Shown in pieces: positions 43,160-52,562 of a stretch of 64,000 nucleotides of DNA. The translations under genes and the position numbers were made by a program. The stretch is from assembly GCF_030389965.1 (NCBI RefSeq), contig NZ_CP128400.1, positions 1,798,001 to 1,862,000 on the forward strand, read 5' to 3'. Below the pieces are notes generated by a model. That model had not been told where the DNA came from, did not search any database, and worked only from the letters and a program-made list of their open reading frames with translations. Numbering within the stretch: position 1 is the stretch's first letter; each line of letters starts with the position of its first letter. The stretch is from Candidatus Chlorohelix allophototropha. Its GTDB lineage: Bacteria; Chloroflexota; Chloroflexia; Chloroheliales; Chloroheliaceae.

Positions 43160-43717
43160 ATGAGCGATGAAACTAAAAGTGGCTCGCCTATGGATCCATT
43201 TAATTTTTGGAAAAAAATGATGGATGCCAGCGAGGAAATGTCATCCAATGCTATGAACCAGTTTGTTAACACTGAAAAGTTCGCAGCAAGCATGGGTAAG
43301 AACATGGAATCCGCGATGACAATGCAGAAAGTTCTACAGGATAACATGGAGAAGTATCTGCATCTTCAGGGCTTGCCAACCCTCCACGATTTCACGCGGC
43401 TCTCTTCCCAAATCGTTGATATAGATGCGCGGCTTGATGACCTTCAGGAAAAAATCGAGTCTAACTCTACTTCTGCTGAAATCAGAAAAATCAGCGGACA
43501 TGTGGGTAATCTCGAAGTCAGGCTCTCCAAAATAGAGAATACGCTGGAACAGATCATGAAAGCGCTGAACCTACAAGCCGCCGCCACTGACGATAAAGCT
43601 GTAGCTGAGACTCAATCAGCCGCCGAAGGTGATGCAGGTTATTACCCGTTGGGTGAAGCAAGCCCGGTTTCAAAAAAGTCGGCAAAGCGTAAAGCAACCG
43701 CAGAAACCGCAGAATAA
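43160..43717 (+). CDS. Phasin-like / PhaE-like coiled-coil protein
   Basis: 185 residues, no membrane segment. The N-terminal part (FNFWKKMMDASEEM, then NTEKFAASMGKNMESAMTMQ) is amphipathic and phasin-like. A heptad region (about 82-145: VDIDARLDDLQEKIESN, GNLEVRLSKIENTLEQIM) follows, and then an Ala/Lys-rich tail reminiscent of granule-bound phasins. A GGAG site precedes the ATG. The PhaB-like reductase gene lies 54 bp downstream, supporting a polyhydroxyalkanoate role. A PhaE-like synthase subunit is an alternative. Confidence 0.65.
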   Translation: MSDETKSGSPMDPFNFWKKMMDASEEMSSNAMNQFVNTEKFAASMGKNMESAMTMQKVLQDNMEKYLHLQGLPTLHDFTRLSSQIVDIDARLDDLQEKIESNSTSAEIRKISGHVGNLEVRLSKIENTLEQIMKALNLQAAATDDKAVAETQSAAEGDAGYYPLGEASPVSKKSAKRKATAETAE

Positions 43718-43771
43718 GCCTCGCAGTATAAAAGAATAGAGAGAGTTGAAGAAAGAATGGAGGTAACAAGA

Positions 43772-44518
43772 ATGGGCAGACTGGATGGTCAGGTAGCCAT
43801 AGTTACCGGTAGCTCAAAGGGCATTGGTAAGGCAATTGCTATCGAACTGGCATTAGAGGGAGCCAGTGTGACCATAAATTATAAGAGTGATACGGCAGGG
43901 GCAGAAGAAACCTTAGCGCAAATTAGAGCAACGGGCGGTAAAGCAATAGCTATTGCCGCCGACGTTGGGAGTAATGAAGAAGCCAAAACGCTGGTTGAAA
44001 AGACAATAGCAGAGTTCGGAAAACTTGATATACTAATCAACAATGCGGGCATTACTCGCGATAAGTCTTTCAAGAATATGAATGAGCAAATGTGGCTCGA
44101 AGTTATTAATGCCAATCTCAACAGCTTATACTATTGTACTCATAGTGCGCTACAGTATATGCTGAACCAGAAACACGGGCATATAGTCAGCATTTCGTCT
44201 GTTATTGGGCAAGCAGGTGGCTTCGGTCAGGTAAACTACAGCGCTACTAAAGCCGCTATTCTGGGCTTTACCAGATCGCTGGCATTAGAAACCGCCAAGT
44301 CTGGGATTACTGTAAATGCCATTTGTCCGGGCTTCATCGCAACCGAAATGGTGGCAGCAGTTCCAGAAGACCGCCTTGATCTCATTAAAGCCAGAATTCC
44401 AATGGGAAGACTGGGAAAATCTGAAGAAGTTGCCCGAGCAGTTGTATTCCTATGCGCTGATGCCGATTATATTACCGGACAGGAAATCAACATCAACGGC
44501 GGGATACACATGGGGTAG
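43772..44518 (+). CDS. phaB: Acetoacetyl-CoA reductase-like SDR (PhaB/FabG)
   Basis: Short-chain dehydrogenase of 248 residues. TGSSKGIG at 12-19, NNAG at 90-93, catalytic Ser142 and Tyr156-xxx-Lys160. The ITRDKSFKNM and GQEININGGIHM segments resemble acetoacetyl-CoA reductases that make (R)-3-hydroxybutyryl-CoA for polyhydroxybutyrate. FabG has the same fold, so the substrate is not certain. The frame is open to an ATG at 43757, but that ATG overlaps the GGAGG ribosome site of the ATG at 43772, which I take as the start. The phasin-like neighbour favours PhaB. Confidence 0.85.
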   Translation: MGRLDGQVAIVTGSSKGIGKAIAIELALEGASVTINYKSDTAGAEETLAQIRATGGKAIAIAADVGSNEEAKTLVEKTIAEFGKLDILINNAGITRDKSFKNMNEQMWLEVINANLNSLYYCTHSALQYMLNQKHGHIVSISSVIGQAGGFGQVNYSATKAAILGFTRSLALETAKSGITVNAICPGFIATEMVAAVPEDRLDLIKARIPMGRLGKSEEVARAVVFLCADADYITGQEININGGIHMG

Positions 44519-44580
44519 CATAACCCAAAAGCGGTGAGCTTTCGTTGAATCAATTTTGAAACAGGTTAAAACACCCGAAA

Positions 44581-45180
44581 ATGTTGGATGATTATCCAAA
44601 AGAAATAGACTTACGTGACGGTCAGATTGCTACCCTGCGGGTATTACATCAGGAAGATGAAGACCGCCTCATCATGTTTTTTCTAACCATACCCGAAGAT
44701 GAGCGTAACTTTCTGCGCTATGATGTAACCGAGCGCGAAAGCCTAGAATCTTGGTTCGGTGGTCCTCGTTGGAATGAGGTATTCCCCATTGTTGCGGAAA
44801 TTAATGAACGCATTGTAGGCGTTGCAGTTCTAAGAGGCTACCGCACCCAGTGGTTTGCGCACATTGGTGAGTTCTGGATGCTGGTGGGCGAAAACAGTCG
44901 CGGCTTGGGGCTTGGACGCATACTTGCCAGCGAACTATTCAACCTTGCGCGTGATCTAGGTATGGAAAAATTATCAGCCGAATTACGTGCCGATCAACTT
45001 GTTGCTATCAAAATTTATAAGCAACTAGGCTATGTCCATGAGGGCATCCTCACCGATTACATAAAAGATGCACAAGGCGTAACCCATGACCTACTGATCA
45101 TGGGTTGCAAAATAAAGGATTACTGGCAGAAACTTACCGATAGCCAGATTTATCCCGGTAATACTATTATTAATCCCTAA
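44581..45180 (+). CDS. GNAT-family acetyltransferase
   Basis: 199 residues with the GNAT fold. The acetyl-CoA loop is GENSRGLGLGRILASELF (about 101-118), preceded by a beta strand (HIGEFWMLV) and followed by KLSAELRADQLVAIKIYKQLGY. The N-terminal half has an extra acidic stretch (LHQEDEDRLIMFFLTIPEDE). The acceptor is unknown. No clear ribosome site precedes the ATG. Confidence 0.85.
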   Translation: MLDDYPKEIDLRDGQIATLRVLHQEDEDRLIMFFLTIPEDERNFLRYDVTERESLESWFGGPRWNEVFPIVAEINERIVGVAVLRGYRTQWFAHIGEFWMLVGENSRGLGLGRILASELFNLARDLGMEKLSAELRADQLVAIKIYKQLGYVHEGILTDYIKDAQGVTHDLLIMGCKIKDYWQKLTDSQIYPGNTIINP

Positions 45181-45213
45181 AAACATTCTACTACACAAGG
45201 AGGCAGTAATTAG

Positions 45214-45621
45214 ATGGCGTTGTTCGGTACACAGGAATGGCTTGATGAATTCAGAGAGGCGCTCAATACAAGCGCGAGTTATGAAGATGCCGCAAAAGAA
45301 TGGGAAGGTGATTTTTATTTTATCGCTTCGCCGGACGAAACATCCACTGATGAAATTACCATGTATTTGAATTTACAATATGGTAAATGCCTTGAAGCAA
45401 TTAAAGTAGAAGATGCTTCCCTGCGCACCCCTGAGTTTACTGTCAAAGGTCCGGCTGATTCTTGGTTTAAAGTGGCTACCAACGAACTTGATCCTATGCA
45501 AGCGATTATGACCGGCAAGTTGAGCCTCAAAGGCAATATGCAAAAGGTTATGAAAAACCTAAAAGCCGCCAATGAACTGGTCAATAGCCTCAAGCTGGTG
45601 CCTACCGAATTGCCGGGATAA
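45214..45621 (+). CDS. SCP2 sterol-carrier domain protein
   Basis: 135 residues, a single SCP2 domain that should bind acyl lipids in a hydrophobic tunnel. The C-terminal LDPMQAIMTGKLSLKGNMQKVMK is the diagnostic part. AGGAGG precedes the ATG at good spacing. It sits between a GNAT gene and a lipase-like gene, downstream of the PHA-like pair, so a lipid or acyl-CoA context is plausible. Confidence 0.88.
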   Translation: MALFGTQEWLDEFREALNTSASYEDAAKEWEGDFYFIASPDETSTDEITMYLNLQYGKCLEAIKVEDASLRTPEFTVKGPADSWFKVATNELDPMQAIMTGKLSLKGNMQKVMKNLKAANELVNSLKLVPTELPG

Positions 45622-45641
45622 TAAACACTGTTAGAGGTTGT

Positions 45642-46796
45642 ATGGAACAAGCCAGATTAGCGGAACTGTTACAAAACTTCCAGAGCCAGTGTGCGGCTGA
45701 AAACAATCTGTGTGAACTGAGCGTAGCCGCCGGTCAACCTGATATGCCCATCGTAGTGCTAGTTCATGGGATAGGGGGCAATGCTAAGCATTGGTCAGAC
45801 CCCCTCAGCCTTAACGTCAACGACACTTGGCTATTTGATCTAAATAGCAAGCCCCCCAAGAATACAAAGGGAATAGCCACCTCGTTGCCTTATCAACCCG
45901 GCGCGGCAAAAAGCTGGACTCAGTGCTTGAGCGAAAATGGTTTTAGTTATGTAAACTTTAGTCAGTGCCATCCGAGCGACCTCCTACAATATGCTGTTAC
46001 CGAATTAAGCGCCATCTTAAGCTACCTTGAAAAACTGGTTTTTCAGGCGATAGAACAAGAGGTAGCTACAAACGGCGGTAGCATACCGCCTATGATAATT
46101 TTGTGCCACAGTCGGGGTGGGCTGGTTACCAGAGCCACCCTAAAACAACTCGGCAATAGCGGAGTGCCGCATTTGCGCAAGGTTATCAGCCTTTGTACGC
46201 CTCATCAAGGCAGCTATATGCCCAAGCTGTCAAAAGATTACAATGATACCTTGCACCAAAATATAAATTTCGACATACTGGGCAACATCAAATTTCCGCC
46301 ACCAATACAGGGCTTTCTGGACAATGTGCTGGAGAAAAACCTGAACGATGTGGCAAACAAAGTGCGTGAAGCTATCTCACATTCCTTCGGCGCACCCGCT
46401 ATGAGCGCGGGCTTTGATGAACTTGTACCCGGTAGCGATATGCTGAACAACCTAGTTCAAGATGAGCAACCCTTACCCGGTGTACAATATTTTGGATTTA
46501 CCGGAACTAACCCTACTTTTGTTAATTTATTTCTGTGCGAACTCGGTAAAGTGATCAATATTCTGGAGGTTTCCAGCCCCCACTTGCTAGAGTTTATCGG
46601 CAAGGTAGCAGACTCCCACCAAAATTACGGTAACTTTAAAGAGATGAGCGAGGGAGACTCGGCGGTAGCTATCAACAGCGCAAACTGGCCACCCCAGTTC
46701 AACGCTCCGCAACAAAATTTTCATATTAATCATATGCAAGCGCTCATCGACTCCGGTTTGCAAAATACAGTGCTTGGAATATTAAAGAGCAACTAA
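45642..46796 (+). CDS. Alpha/beta hydrolase, lipase-like
   Basis: 384 residues. The oxyanion loop is VLVHGIGGN (39-47). The nucleophile elbow is LCHSRGG with Ser157, where cysteine replaces the usual first glycine. The catalytic His is probably in NHMQAL near the end. There is no signal peptide, so it is likely cytoplasmic. The DUF676/triacylglycerol-lipase outline fits. Its place after SCP2 and phaB hints at storage-lipid turnover. Confidence 0.8.
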   Translation: MEQARLAELLQNFQSQCAAENNLCELSVAAGQPDMPIVVLVHGIGGNAKHWSDPLSLNVNDTWLFDLNSKPPKNTKGIATSLPYQPGAAKSWTQCLSENGFSYVNFSQCHPSDLLQYAVTELSAILSYLEKLVFQAIEQEVATNGGSIPPMIILCHSRGGLVTRATLKQLGNSGVPHLRKVISLCTPHQGSYMPKLSKDYNDTLHQNINFDILGNIKFPPPIQGFLDNVLEKNLNDVANKVREAISHSFGAPAMSAGFDELVPGSDMLNNLVQDEQPLPGVQYFGFTGTNPTFVNLFLCELGKVINILEVSSPHLLEFIGKVADSHQNYGNFKEMSEGDSAVAINSANWPPQFNAPQQNFHINHMQALIDSGLQNTVLGILKSN

Positions 46797-46996
46797 CCGC
46801 CTTTCCAAATTTAACTTTGTACCCACCTGACGAATATAAAGCTCTCAAGGAAGCTCGTATTTCGAAAGAGTAGCTAAATATGTTATGTTATTGAAATGAT
46901 TTTATTCTTGAATATCTAAATTTGGTAATGGAATTATGCTAGAATGAAAGTGGTAAACCTTTAAAGTTGTTTTAATTTGTCTAAGCTGGGTTGCCA

Positions 46997-48094
46997 ATGA
47001 AAATACTAATAATTGATGATGAAGAAATGATCCGCAGCACCATGGCAGTGGTGCTAACCAACGCAAAGTATGATGTTATCAAGGCTGCCGATGGTAAAAC
47101 AGGTCTAGCTATTCTCGAACAATACCATCCCGATTTGATTTTATGTGATATAAATATGCCCCAAATGGATGGTTACACTGTACTAAAAACCGTCCGATCC
47201 AATCCGCAATTTTCCTCCATTCCATTTATCTTCCTCACCGGATTTAATGAACGTAGCCGCATGAGAATCGGCATGGAGCTTGGAGCCGATGATTATCTGG
47301 TAAAGCCTTGCACAGTCGAAGAGCTAATTAATTCGGTTAATACCCGAATAGAAAAGCATCGCAATAATAAACGCCAAATCGAATCTAAACTAAATGAATT
47401 GCGCCAGAATATTACAACTATTCTACCGCACGAATTCCTCACTCCCTTGAGTGTAATCCTTGGCTATTCACTTTTACTGAGAGATTACCGGGATTCGCTT
47501 GAAAAAGATGAAATAGGCTTGATGGCAAATGGCATTTACCAGAATTCACAGCGCTTGAATCGGCTTATCCAGAACTTTTTACTGGTCGCAGAACTCGAAA
47601 TTGTCAAAGAAGATCAGCAAAAAATTCAATTGCTCCGGCATGAACTTTGCGTTTCGCCCGAGCCGCTCTTAGCCGAAGTAATTACCAAAGCGGCAGCAGG
47701 TTTCGAACGGATAGGAGATTTAACTCTACAAGTAAGCAGTCAAAAATATAACGTTGCCATCAACGAAGCGCGTATAGCTAAAATCGCCGAAGAATTGGTC
47801 AATAATGCTTTTCGCTATTCCACGCCCGGCTCACCCATACTAGTAACTATGCGGCTGGAAAAGGGCGAGTTTGTGCTGGAAGTGCAGGATAAAGGGCACG
47901 GAATGAAAGCGGAACAAATCCGCTCTATCGCGGGGTTTGTTCAATTCAATCGGGAATTACACGAGCAACAGGGTGGCGGGCTTGGGTTAACCCTAGTAAA
48001 GCGACTATGCCAAATTTATAACGGTGAATTGAACCTGATAAGCATTCCAGAAATGGGTACTATAGCCAATGTTTCGCTACCACTCGCCCAATAA
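46997..48094 (+). CDS. Receiver-histidine kinase hybrid
   Basis: 365 residues with receiver first and kinase second. The receiver has Asp7-Asp8, phosphoacceptor Asp51 (LCDINMP) and Lys103. The HisKA H-box is ILPHEFLTPL with His145. HATPase boxes are EELVNNAFRYS, DKGHGM and GGGLGLTLVKRL. This receiver-kinase order suggests a kinase controlled by phosphorylation from another histidine kinase. No membrane part. A TTG two codons upstream of the ATG is not needed. Confidence 0.9.
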   Translation: MKILIIDDEEMIRSTMAVVLTNAKYDVIKAADGKTGLAILEQYHPDLILCDINMPQMDGYTVLKTVRSNPQFSSIPFIFLTGFNERSRMRIGMELGADDYLVKPCTVEELINSVNTRIEKHRNNKRQIESKLNELRQNITTILPHEFLTPLSVILGYSLLLRDYRDSLEKDEIGLMANGIYQNSQRLNRLIQNFLLVAELEIVKEDQQKIQLLRHELCVSPEPLLAEVITKAAAGFERIGDLTLQVSSQKYNVAINEARIAKIAEELVNNAFRYSTPGSPILVTMRLEKGEFVLEVQDKGHGMKAEQIRSIAGFVQFNRELHEQQGGGLGLTLVKRLCQIYNGELNLISIPEMGTIANVSLPLAQ

Positions 48095-48104
48095 ACGGAA
48101 TTGG

Positions 48105-49106
48105 TTAAGCCGCATTCCGATTGTCATTCTGTTGGGCGTTCCTAAAGAACTGGAAAGCCATCAAATCCATGTCAGGGGTAATCTCGTGACCCACTTGTGG
48201 AAAAGTATTGAAGGTAGCATGTACTCCAACCTTTTGTAACCATTTGTAGAAAGTTCGGGCGCGCTCAAGGCGATTATTACCAAGATAGGGGTCATAATCG
48301 CGTGGCACATCGGCGGATTTAGTATCCATTTCCCCTACTTCAATCACAAATTGTACTTTTAAAAAAGCTTCGCGGTTAAAAGCATGCCCGGTATAATGTG
48401 AAATATCCCCTACACCAAACGGAAACGGCATAATTTTAGAAGCTGCCTGTGCGGTCTGCTCGGAACTAGGTTCGTTGATAATCGGTAGTGAGTAGCCACC
48501 GGCTGAAATTATAGCGGCTGCCAAAACCCTTTCAGGATTGAACATAGCAAAGCGATGTGCCAGTTGCGCCCCTCTGGAAAAACCAAAGAGTATAACTTTG
48601 GGGTTAATCTGCAAACCAAGGGTTACGGGAATCTGGTCGATCATATTTTGAAGCCGAGCAGAAAGCGTTGGCTCTTCTTGCGCAATAACCGAAATATCTT
48701 TCCAATTCTGGTTATATGTAAGGCTAGGCGCAACCACCACCATATGATAGCGATCGGCGTACTCAGTTAATATTCGCCCCATCGCTTGCCCGTTACCGCC
48801 CATCCCATGCAATGCCAACAATATTTGAGCGGGTGCTGTTTTATCCAGCCCAACCGGGAGATATACAAAAGCTGAGAAATCCCCTATTTCAAGGGTGATA
48901 GCCTCACTCGCCGCTTGAGTCGGGAGGGGAGTGGCAGTAGCAAATGAAGTAGCGGTAGCAGTGCTTATAGGTGCGCTATAGGTTGGTGAAGTGGTAAAAA
49001 CTGTAGGTTCTGCGCTACATGCGCTTAGCAAACTGGCAAAAAGTGTAAAAATCAGGAATAGACTTAAAAAACGCTTCGTTCGGAAACTTACTGCAAAAAA
49101 TCTCAA
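48105..49106 (-). CDS. Lipoprotein alpha/beta hydrolase (esterase/PHB-depolymerase-like)
   Basis: 333 residues. Lipobox LLSAC with Cys30 after a signal helix, then a Thr/Ser/Pro-rich stalk (35-65). The hydrolase core has LLALHGMGGN (97-106), the nucleophile elbow GFSRGAQ with Ser178, and a late His in QVGHEI. The pattern is of the PHB depolymerase / LpqC / esterase-D group. Substrate unknown. It should be anchored outside the membrane by Lgt. It is convergent with the hybrid kinase, 10 bp away. The 299 bp upstream of it (49107-49405) are A+T-rich, and I see no gene there. Confidence 0.82.
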   Translation of the reverse strand: MRFFAVSFRTKRFLSLFLIFTLFASLLSACSAEPTVFTTSPTYSAPISTATATSFATATPLPTQAASEAITLEIGDFSAFVYLPVGLDKTAPAQILLALHGMGGNGQAMGRILTEYADRYHMVVVAPSLTYNQNWKDISVIAQEEPTLSARLQNMIDQIPVTLGLQINPKVILFGFSRGAQLAHRFAMFNPERVLAAAIISAGGYSLPIINEPSSEQTAQAASKIMPFPFGVGDISHYTGHAFNREAFLKVQFVIEVGEMDTKSADVPRDYDPYLGNNRLERARTFYKWLQKVGVHATFNTFPQVGHEITPDMDLMAFQFFRNAQQNDNRNAA

Positions 49107-49405
49107 ACTCGCACCGTCGCTCTCACTGCAAATGTTAAAATTTGGTAAATAAAATATGGTTGGTTTTTACTTCTAATTAACTTAACCCTTTTGCATAATT
49201 TTACAGGGCAAATGAGGTTGATGCAATCAATTTTACTAATATATTACATAAGCGTAATCAATAAAGTGAGTCGTGAGGGGGATTAGCCTCAATTGAGGGA
49301 ATCTTTCCAGAGGGTAAATTTTCGAGGTTTCTATATTGAAATTTGCAAATCTAAAATAGCGCTACTACAGGCAATGTTGAGTTAAATGATAGGAAAACAA
49401 ATAAT

Positions 49406-50971
49406 TTAAAGGATATCGGTATCGTAGGTAAGAACAACGACCGTGCCTCTACCGGGAGTAGAGCGTATTTCACAAGTGCCGCCGATAACCGCCATGCGTT
49501 CCTGCATCAAAACCATTCCGGTTTGCCTGCCCATTTCACCGCTGACCAGCGCCCCGGTATTAAAGCCTTTACCCTGATCACTGATTTCAATGGTGATTTT
49601 ATGGCTATTATTACGGCTTTTTTCAACCCTAAACAGGACGCTAATCGGGTAACCTTTAGCATGTTTGCAAGCATTATTAAGGGCTTCTTGAAAGGTGCGG
49701 TATAAGGCGGTTTCGACCGCACTACCCATACGAGGCGCTTCTGAACCTTCAAGGTGAAAGGTTGGCTTTGGTTCGATGCCGGGATCGGCTGAGATTTCAC
49801 GGACATAACGGCGAACAGCCGCGCTCAAACCATACTCGTCCAACTCGGTGGGTCGCAGGGTTTGCACAAGATTTTTAGCTTCACCCAATATTTCTTTCAG
49901 GCGTTGCTCGGCATGAAGTAATTCCTGATTCGAGGGCGAATGTACTTTTCCCAGATAATTCTGCAAAGCTTGTCTGCTGCTAATCAGCGCCGGAATTATC
50001 CCCTCTTGAATATGATTTGAAATGTTTTTGCGCTCTTCTTCCTGAATGGAAACAAATTTCCCAAGAAAACCACGCAAACGTTCTTCCCGCTTGCTCAGTG
50101 TCTCAAAGAGACGGCGGTTATCCACCAACGTTGCCAATTGTCCGGCGAATATCTCGAATAATTCGCGTTCACCCTGCGCAAAAGTTTTTTCTAGAGAGGC
50201 GCGCCCTAACAACAAAGCGCCTTCCACTTTGCCTCCTAGTAGCAATGGCACAGCCATAACCACGCCGGGTACTGTGTCATCTGCGCTGGCTTCTGTAGTA
50301 TTGCTACGCCGTAACACCACCGTGCGTTTTAACTCTACACAACGTGCCGCAAGTTTATCGGCAGGAAAACTACGCCCTGAAAAATAGCGGGTAGCTTCAA
50401 GATTAGTATGAACCGCGACGGCTTGCAAAGCGCTTTCGGCTGAATCGGCAAGGTATATCGCGCAATAATCGGTGGTAGACTCGCGGGCAGTAACTTCCAC
50501 TACCGAGCTAAAGAAAGCAGTAAGATCAAAATCGCTCATCAGCATTTTGCGGGCTTCTAGCAGTGGGGAAAGCACCCGCAAACGCATTGCTTCTTGCGCT
50601 ATATGGCTTTTGTCTAGCGCATCGTTAATTACGCGCTCTAATTCGGAGGAGGCAAACGGTTTTTGCAAAAAGCCCTGAACACCTAGTTGCATCGCTTTGA
50701 TTACAACATCAATCGTACCGTGTGCAGTCATCAACACCGCTATCAAATCAGGCACAAGCTTACGAGCGCTGGTAAAAAGCTGGAGACCATCCATATCGGG
50801 CATGCGAATATCGGAAAGCATCAAAGCGAAAGGCTGCTGCTTTATCAATTCCAGTGCAGATTTTCCATCAGGGGCAGTTAAAACGCGGAAACCGGCTTTG
50901 CGTAAGACCGCCTCAGCTTGTTTCCTGATTATTTCCTCATCATCAACGACTAGAATAAGCTCATCTGCCAT
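49406..50971 (-). CDS. Receiver-GAF-NarL-type histidine kinase
   Basis: 521 residues, soluble. Receiver (1-120) with phosphoacceptor Asp54 (LSDIRMP). GAF domain (about 155-290). A HisKA_3-like H-box EEERKNISNHIQEG with His320, then HATPase with EALNNACKHAKG and DQGKGFN. The H-box has N-H-I-Q-E-G in place of the usual xHD, so the acidic residue after the histidine is absent, as in some HWE/NarL-type kinases. It may receive phosphate from another kinase. No cognate regulator lies next to it. Confidence 0.85.
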   Translation of the reverse strand: MADELILVVDDEEIIRKQAEAVLRKAGFRVLTAPDGKSALELIKQQPFALMLSDIRMPDMDGLQLFTSARKLVPDLIAVLMTAHGTIDVVIKAMQLGVQGFLQKPFASSELERVINDALDKSHIAQEAMRLRVLSPLLEARKMLMSDFDLTAFFSSVVEVTARESTTDYCAIYLADSAESALQAVAVHTNLEATRYFSGRSFPADKLAARCVELKRTVVLRRSNTTEASADDTVPGVVMAVPLLLGGKVEGALLLGRASLEKTFAQGERELFEIFAGQLATLVDNRRLFETLSKREERLRGFLGKFVSIQEEERKNISNHIQEGIIPALISSRQALQNYLGKVHSPSNQELLHAEQRLKEILGEAKNLVQTLRPTELDEYGLSAAVRRYVREISADPGIEPKPTFHLEGSEAPRMGSAVETALYRTFQEALNNACKHAKGYPISVLFRVEKSRNNSHKITIEISDQGKGFNTGALVSGEMGRQTGMVLMQERMAVIGGTCEIRSTPGRGTVVVLTYDTDIL

Positions 50972-51001
50972 TGTTTAACCTAACACTTCCCCACTTTAAA
51001 C

Positions 51002-52405
51002 TCATAGTGAAGTTGAAGCTTCGCCTCTTTCTAACATTTTACCACTAATTGTCTCACTACTGCTATCTGCTGAGAAGTTTAGTTTAGAACCATTTGCGCT
51101 ACTGCTTGCCGTTTGCTGTTCGTTTTTCCGGTAGCGGCTTATTGCCCTATCGTAAATCCCTTCAAGCTGTTCACGCCCTTGCTTCCAACTCATTTCAGTA
51201 AGTGCGCGGGCGCGAAGCTTTTGCGCTAGAACCTGCCGCAAGCTCTCGTTCTGTGCCAGCATTTTAATATTATCTGCCAGTGAACGTGCATCCCCATATT
51301 TGGCGTAGATACCATCTTCACCCATCAACTCGCGGCTAACCGGGGTATCAAAGGCTACTGTGGGAATGCCCATCGCCATATAATTAGTAATCTTGCCCGC
51401 GCCCTCAGTCGCCGACATCTTGGGCGCGACCGCTATATCGCCGATTGAAAGCATTCGCGCCGCTTCTTGATAGGGAATCCTACCCGGAAAAATTACTCTG
51501 TCGCCCAAGCCCAAATAATTTGCCAATTCGCGATAACTATCAACACCGGGATAGCCCATGATTACGAAATGCAAGTCGGGCGCTTCATGCTTAAGCATGG
51601 CGGCAGCTTCAAGCAAATGATCCGTACCCTGATAGGGCGCAAGCACTCCCAAATAAATTACCACTTTCTTGCCCGGTGGTATATTTAGTTCGCGGCGAGT
51701 GTGTTCCGCGATTTCCCGCTCTTCCGGCGAGGTATAAGGCTTGAAGATATTGCTATTTACCCGGTCGGTCAGCGTAATAACCTGTTCTGGGTTTATCCCG
51801 AACTTATTTTTTAAGATGTTTGCCGAATTATAAGTGCTGGTAATAATCAAATCGGGGAGATGGTTGATAAAGTTTTCCAGCTTAACCGCCGGTTTGTAGA
51901 AAAAGCCTTCCGGATTGAGGAAATGATGATCTACCATTTCGCTGGTCATACTGCCCTGAAAATCGAAAACCAACGGCATGCGCCCGAATTTCAAAAGCTT
52001 GAGCATGCCACCGATTAGCGCCCCTTCATGCAGATGGGCGTGGATTATATCGGGCTTCTGGCGAAGAGCAACCTGAAAGCTCTTCAAGGCGAGAACAGCA
52101 TCGAAGTAAATTTTGTGGCGGCTGCTGCCTACCTGTGCGCCCCGCTTCCACGGTACATCGAGACTACGTTGAACATCGACACCATCTATATTGTTTCCCA
52201 TATGGTAGGTACACACAGTAATCTGGTGACCACCCTCTTGCAAAGCGCGTATTTCTTCAAGGATGCGTACGTGGCAGCCGTTATCGTAAAAAAACGATGT
52301 GGGCGCAACCATCAATACTTTATAAGGCAAGAGTTTCCTATTCCCCTTTTCTGGCTCTTCGGCTATCAACCGTAAACAATAACCTGTGAGCTTTAAAGCA
52401 ATCAT
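51002..52405 (-). CDS. GT4-family glycosyltransferase
   Basis: 467 residues. The N-terminal domain begins after a 25-residue leader (KVLMVAPTSFFYDNGCHVRI). The C-terminal donor domain has VVIYLGVLAPYQGTDHLL, and the EX7E equivalent lies in ATEGAGKITNYMAMG. A Ser-rich low-complexity tail ends it. No ribosome site precedes the ATG, and a possible -10 (TAATAT) ends only four bases before it, so a leaderless start is possible; an internal TTG near residue 26 with AGGA upstream is an alternative. Confidence 0.83.
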   Translation of the reverse strand: MIALKLTGYCLRLIAEEPEKGNRKLLPYKVLMVAPTSFFYDNGCHVRILEEIRALQEGGHQITVCTYHMGNNIDGVDVQRSLDVPWKRGAQVGSSRHKIYFDAVLALKSFQVALRQKPDIIHAHLHEGALIGGMLKLLKFGRMPLVFDFQGSMTSEMVDHHFLNPEGFFYKPAVKLENFINHLPDLIITSTYNSANILKNKFGINPEQVITLTDRVNSNIFKPYTSPEEREIAEHTRRELNIPPGKKVVIYLGVLAPYQGTDHLLEAAAMLKHEAPDLHFVIMGYPGVDSYRELANYLGLGDRVIFPGRIPYQEAARMLSIGDIAVAPKMSATEGAGKITNYMAMGIPTVAFDTPVSRELMGEDGIYAKYGDARSLADNIKMLAQNESLRQVLAQKLRARALTEMSWKQGREQLEGIYDRAISRYRKNEQQTASSSANGSKLNFSADSSSETISGKMLERGEASTSL

Positions 52406-52446
52406 CGCTATATTACACTATGGTAAAGTCAGGCGCAAACCAGCAT

Positions 52447-52476
52447 TTGGCTAAGAGCTTAAGCACATGCTATAAT
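52447..52476 (+). promoter_or_regulatory. Promoter of the 52.5-kb unknown genes
   Basis: -35-like TTGGCT (52447-52452), 18-bp spacer, and an extended -10 TGCTATAAT ending at 52476. It would drive the small gene at 52563 and the tandem genes after it. Confidence 0.55.
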
Positions 52477-52524
52477 AATTGAAATAAGAACACTAACTTA
52501 GCTTTCGCTACCTATTAATAGCTA

Positions 52525-52553
52525 CTCCTCTACCCGGAAACCGTGGAAAGGAG
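52525..52553 (+). promoter_or_regulatory. Leader hairpin enclosing the ribosome-binding site
   Basis: CTCCT (52525-52529) pairs with AGGAG (52549-52553), the ribosome site of the small gene. An inner stem CCCGG-AAA-CCG(T)GG continues it. If it folds, initiation at 52563 is masked, so this could be a translational switch. Confidence 0.5.
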
Positions 52554-52562
52554 ATCCCCTCA

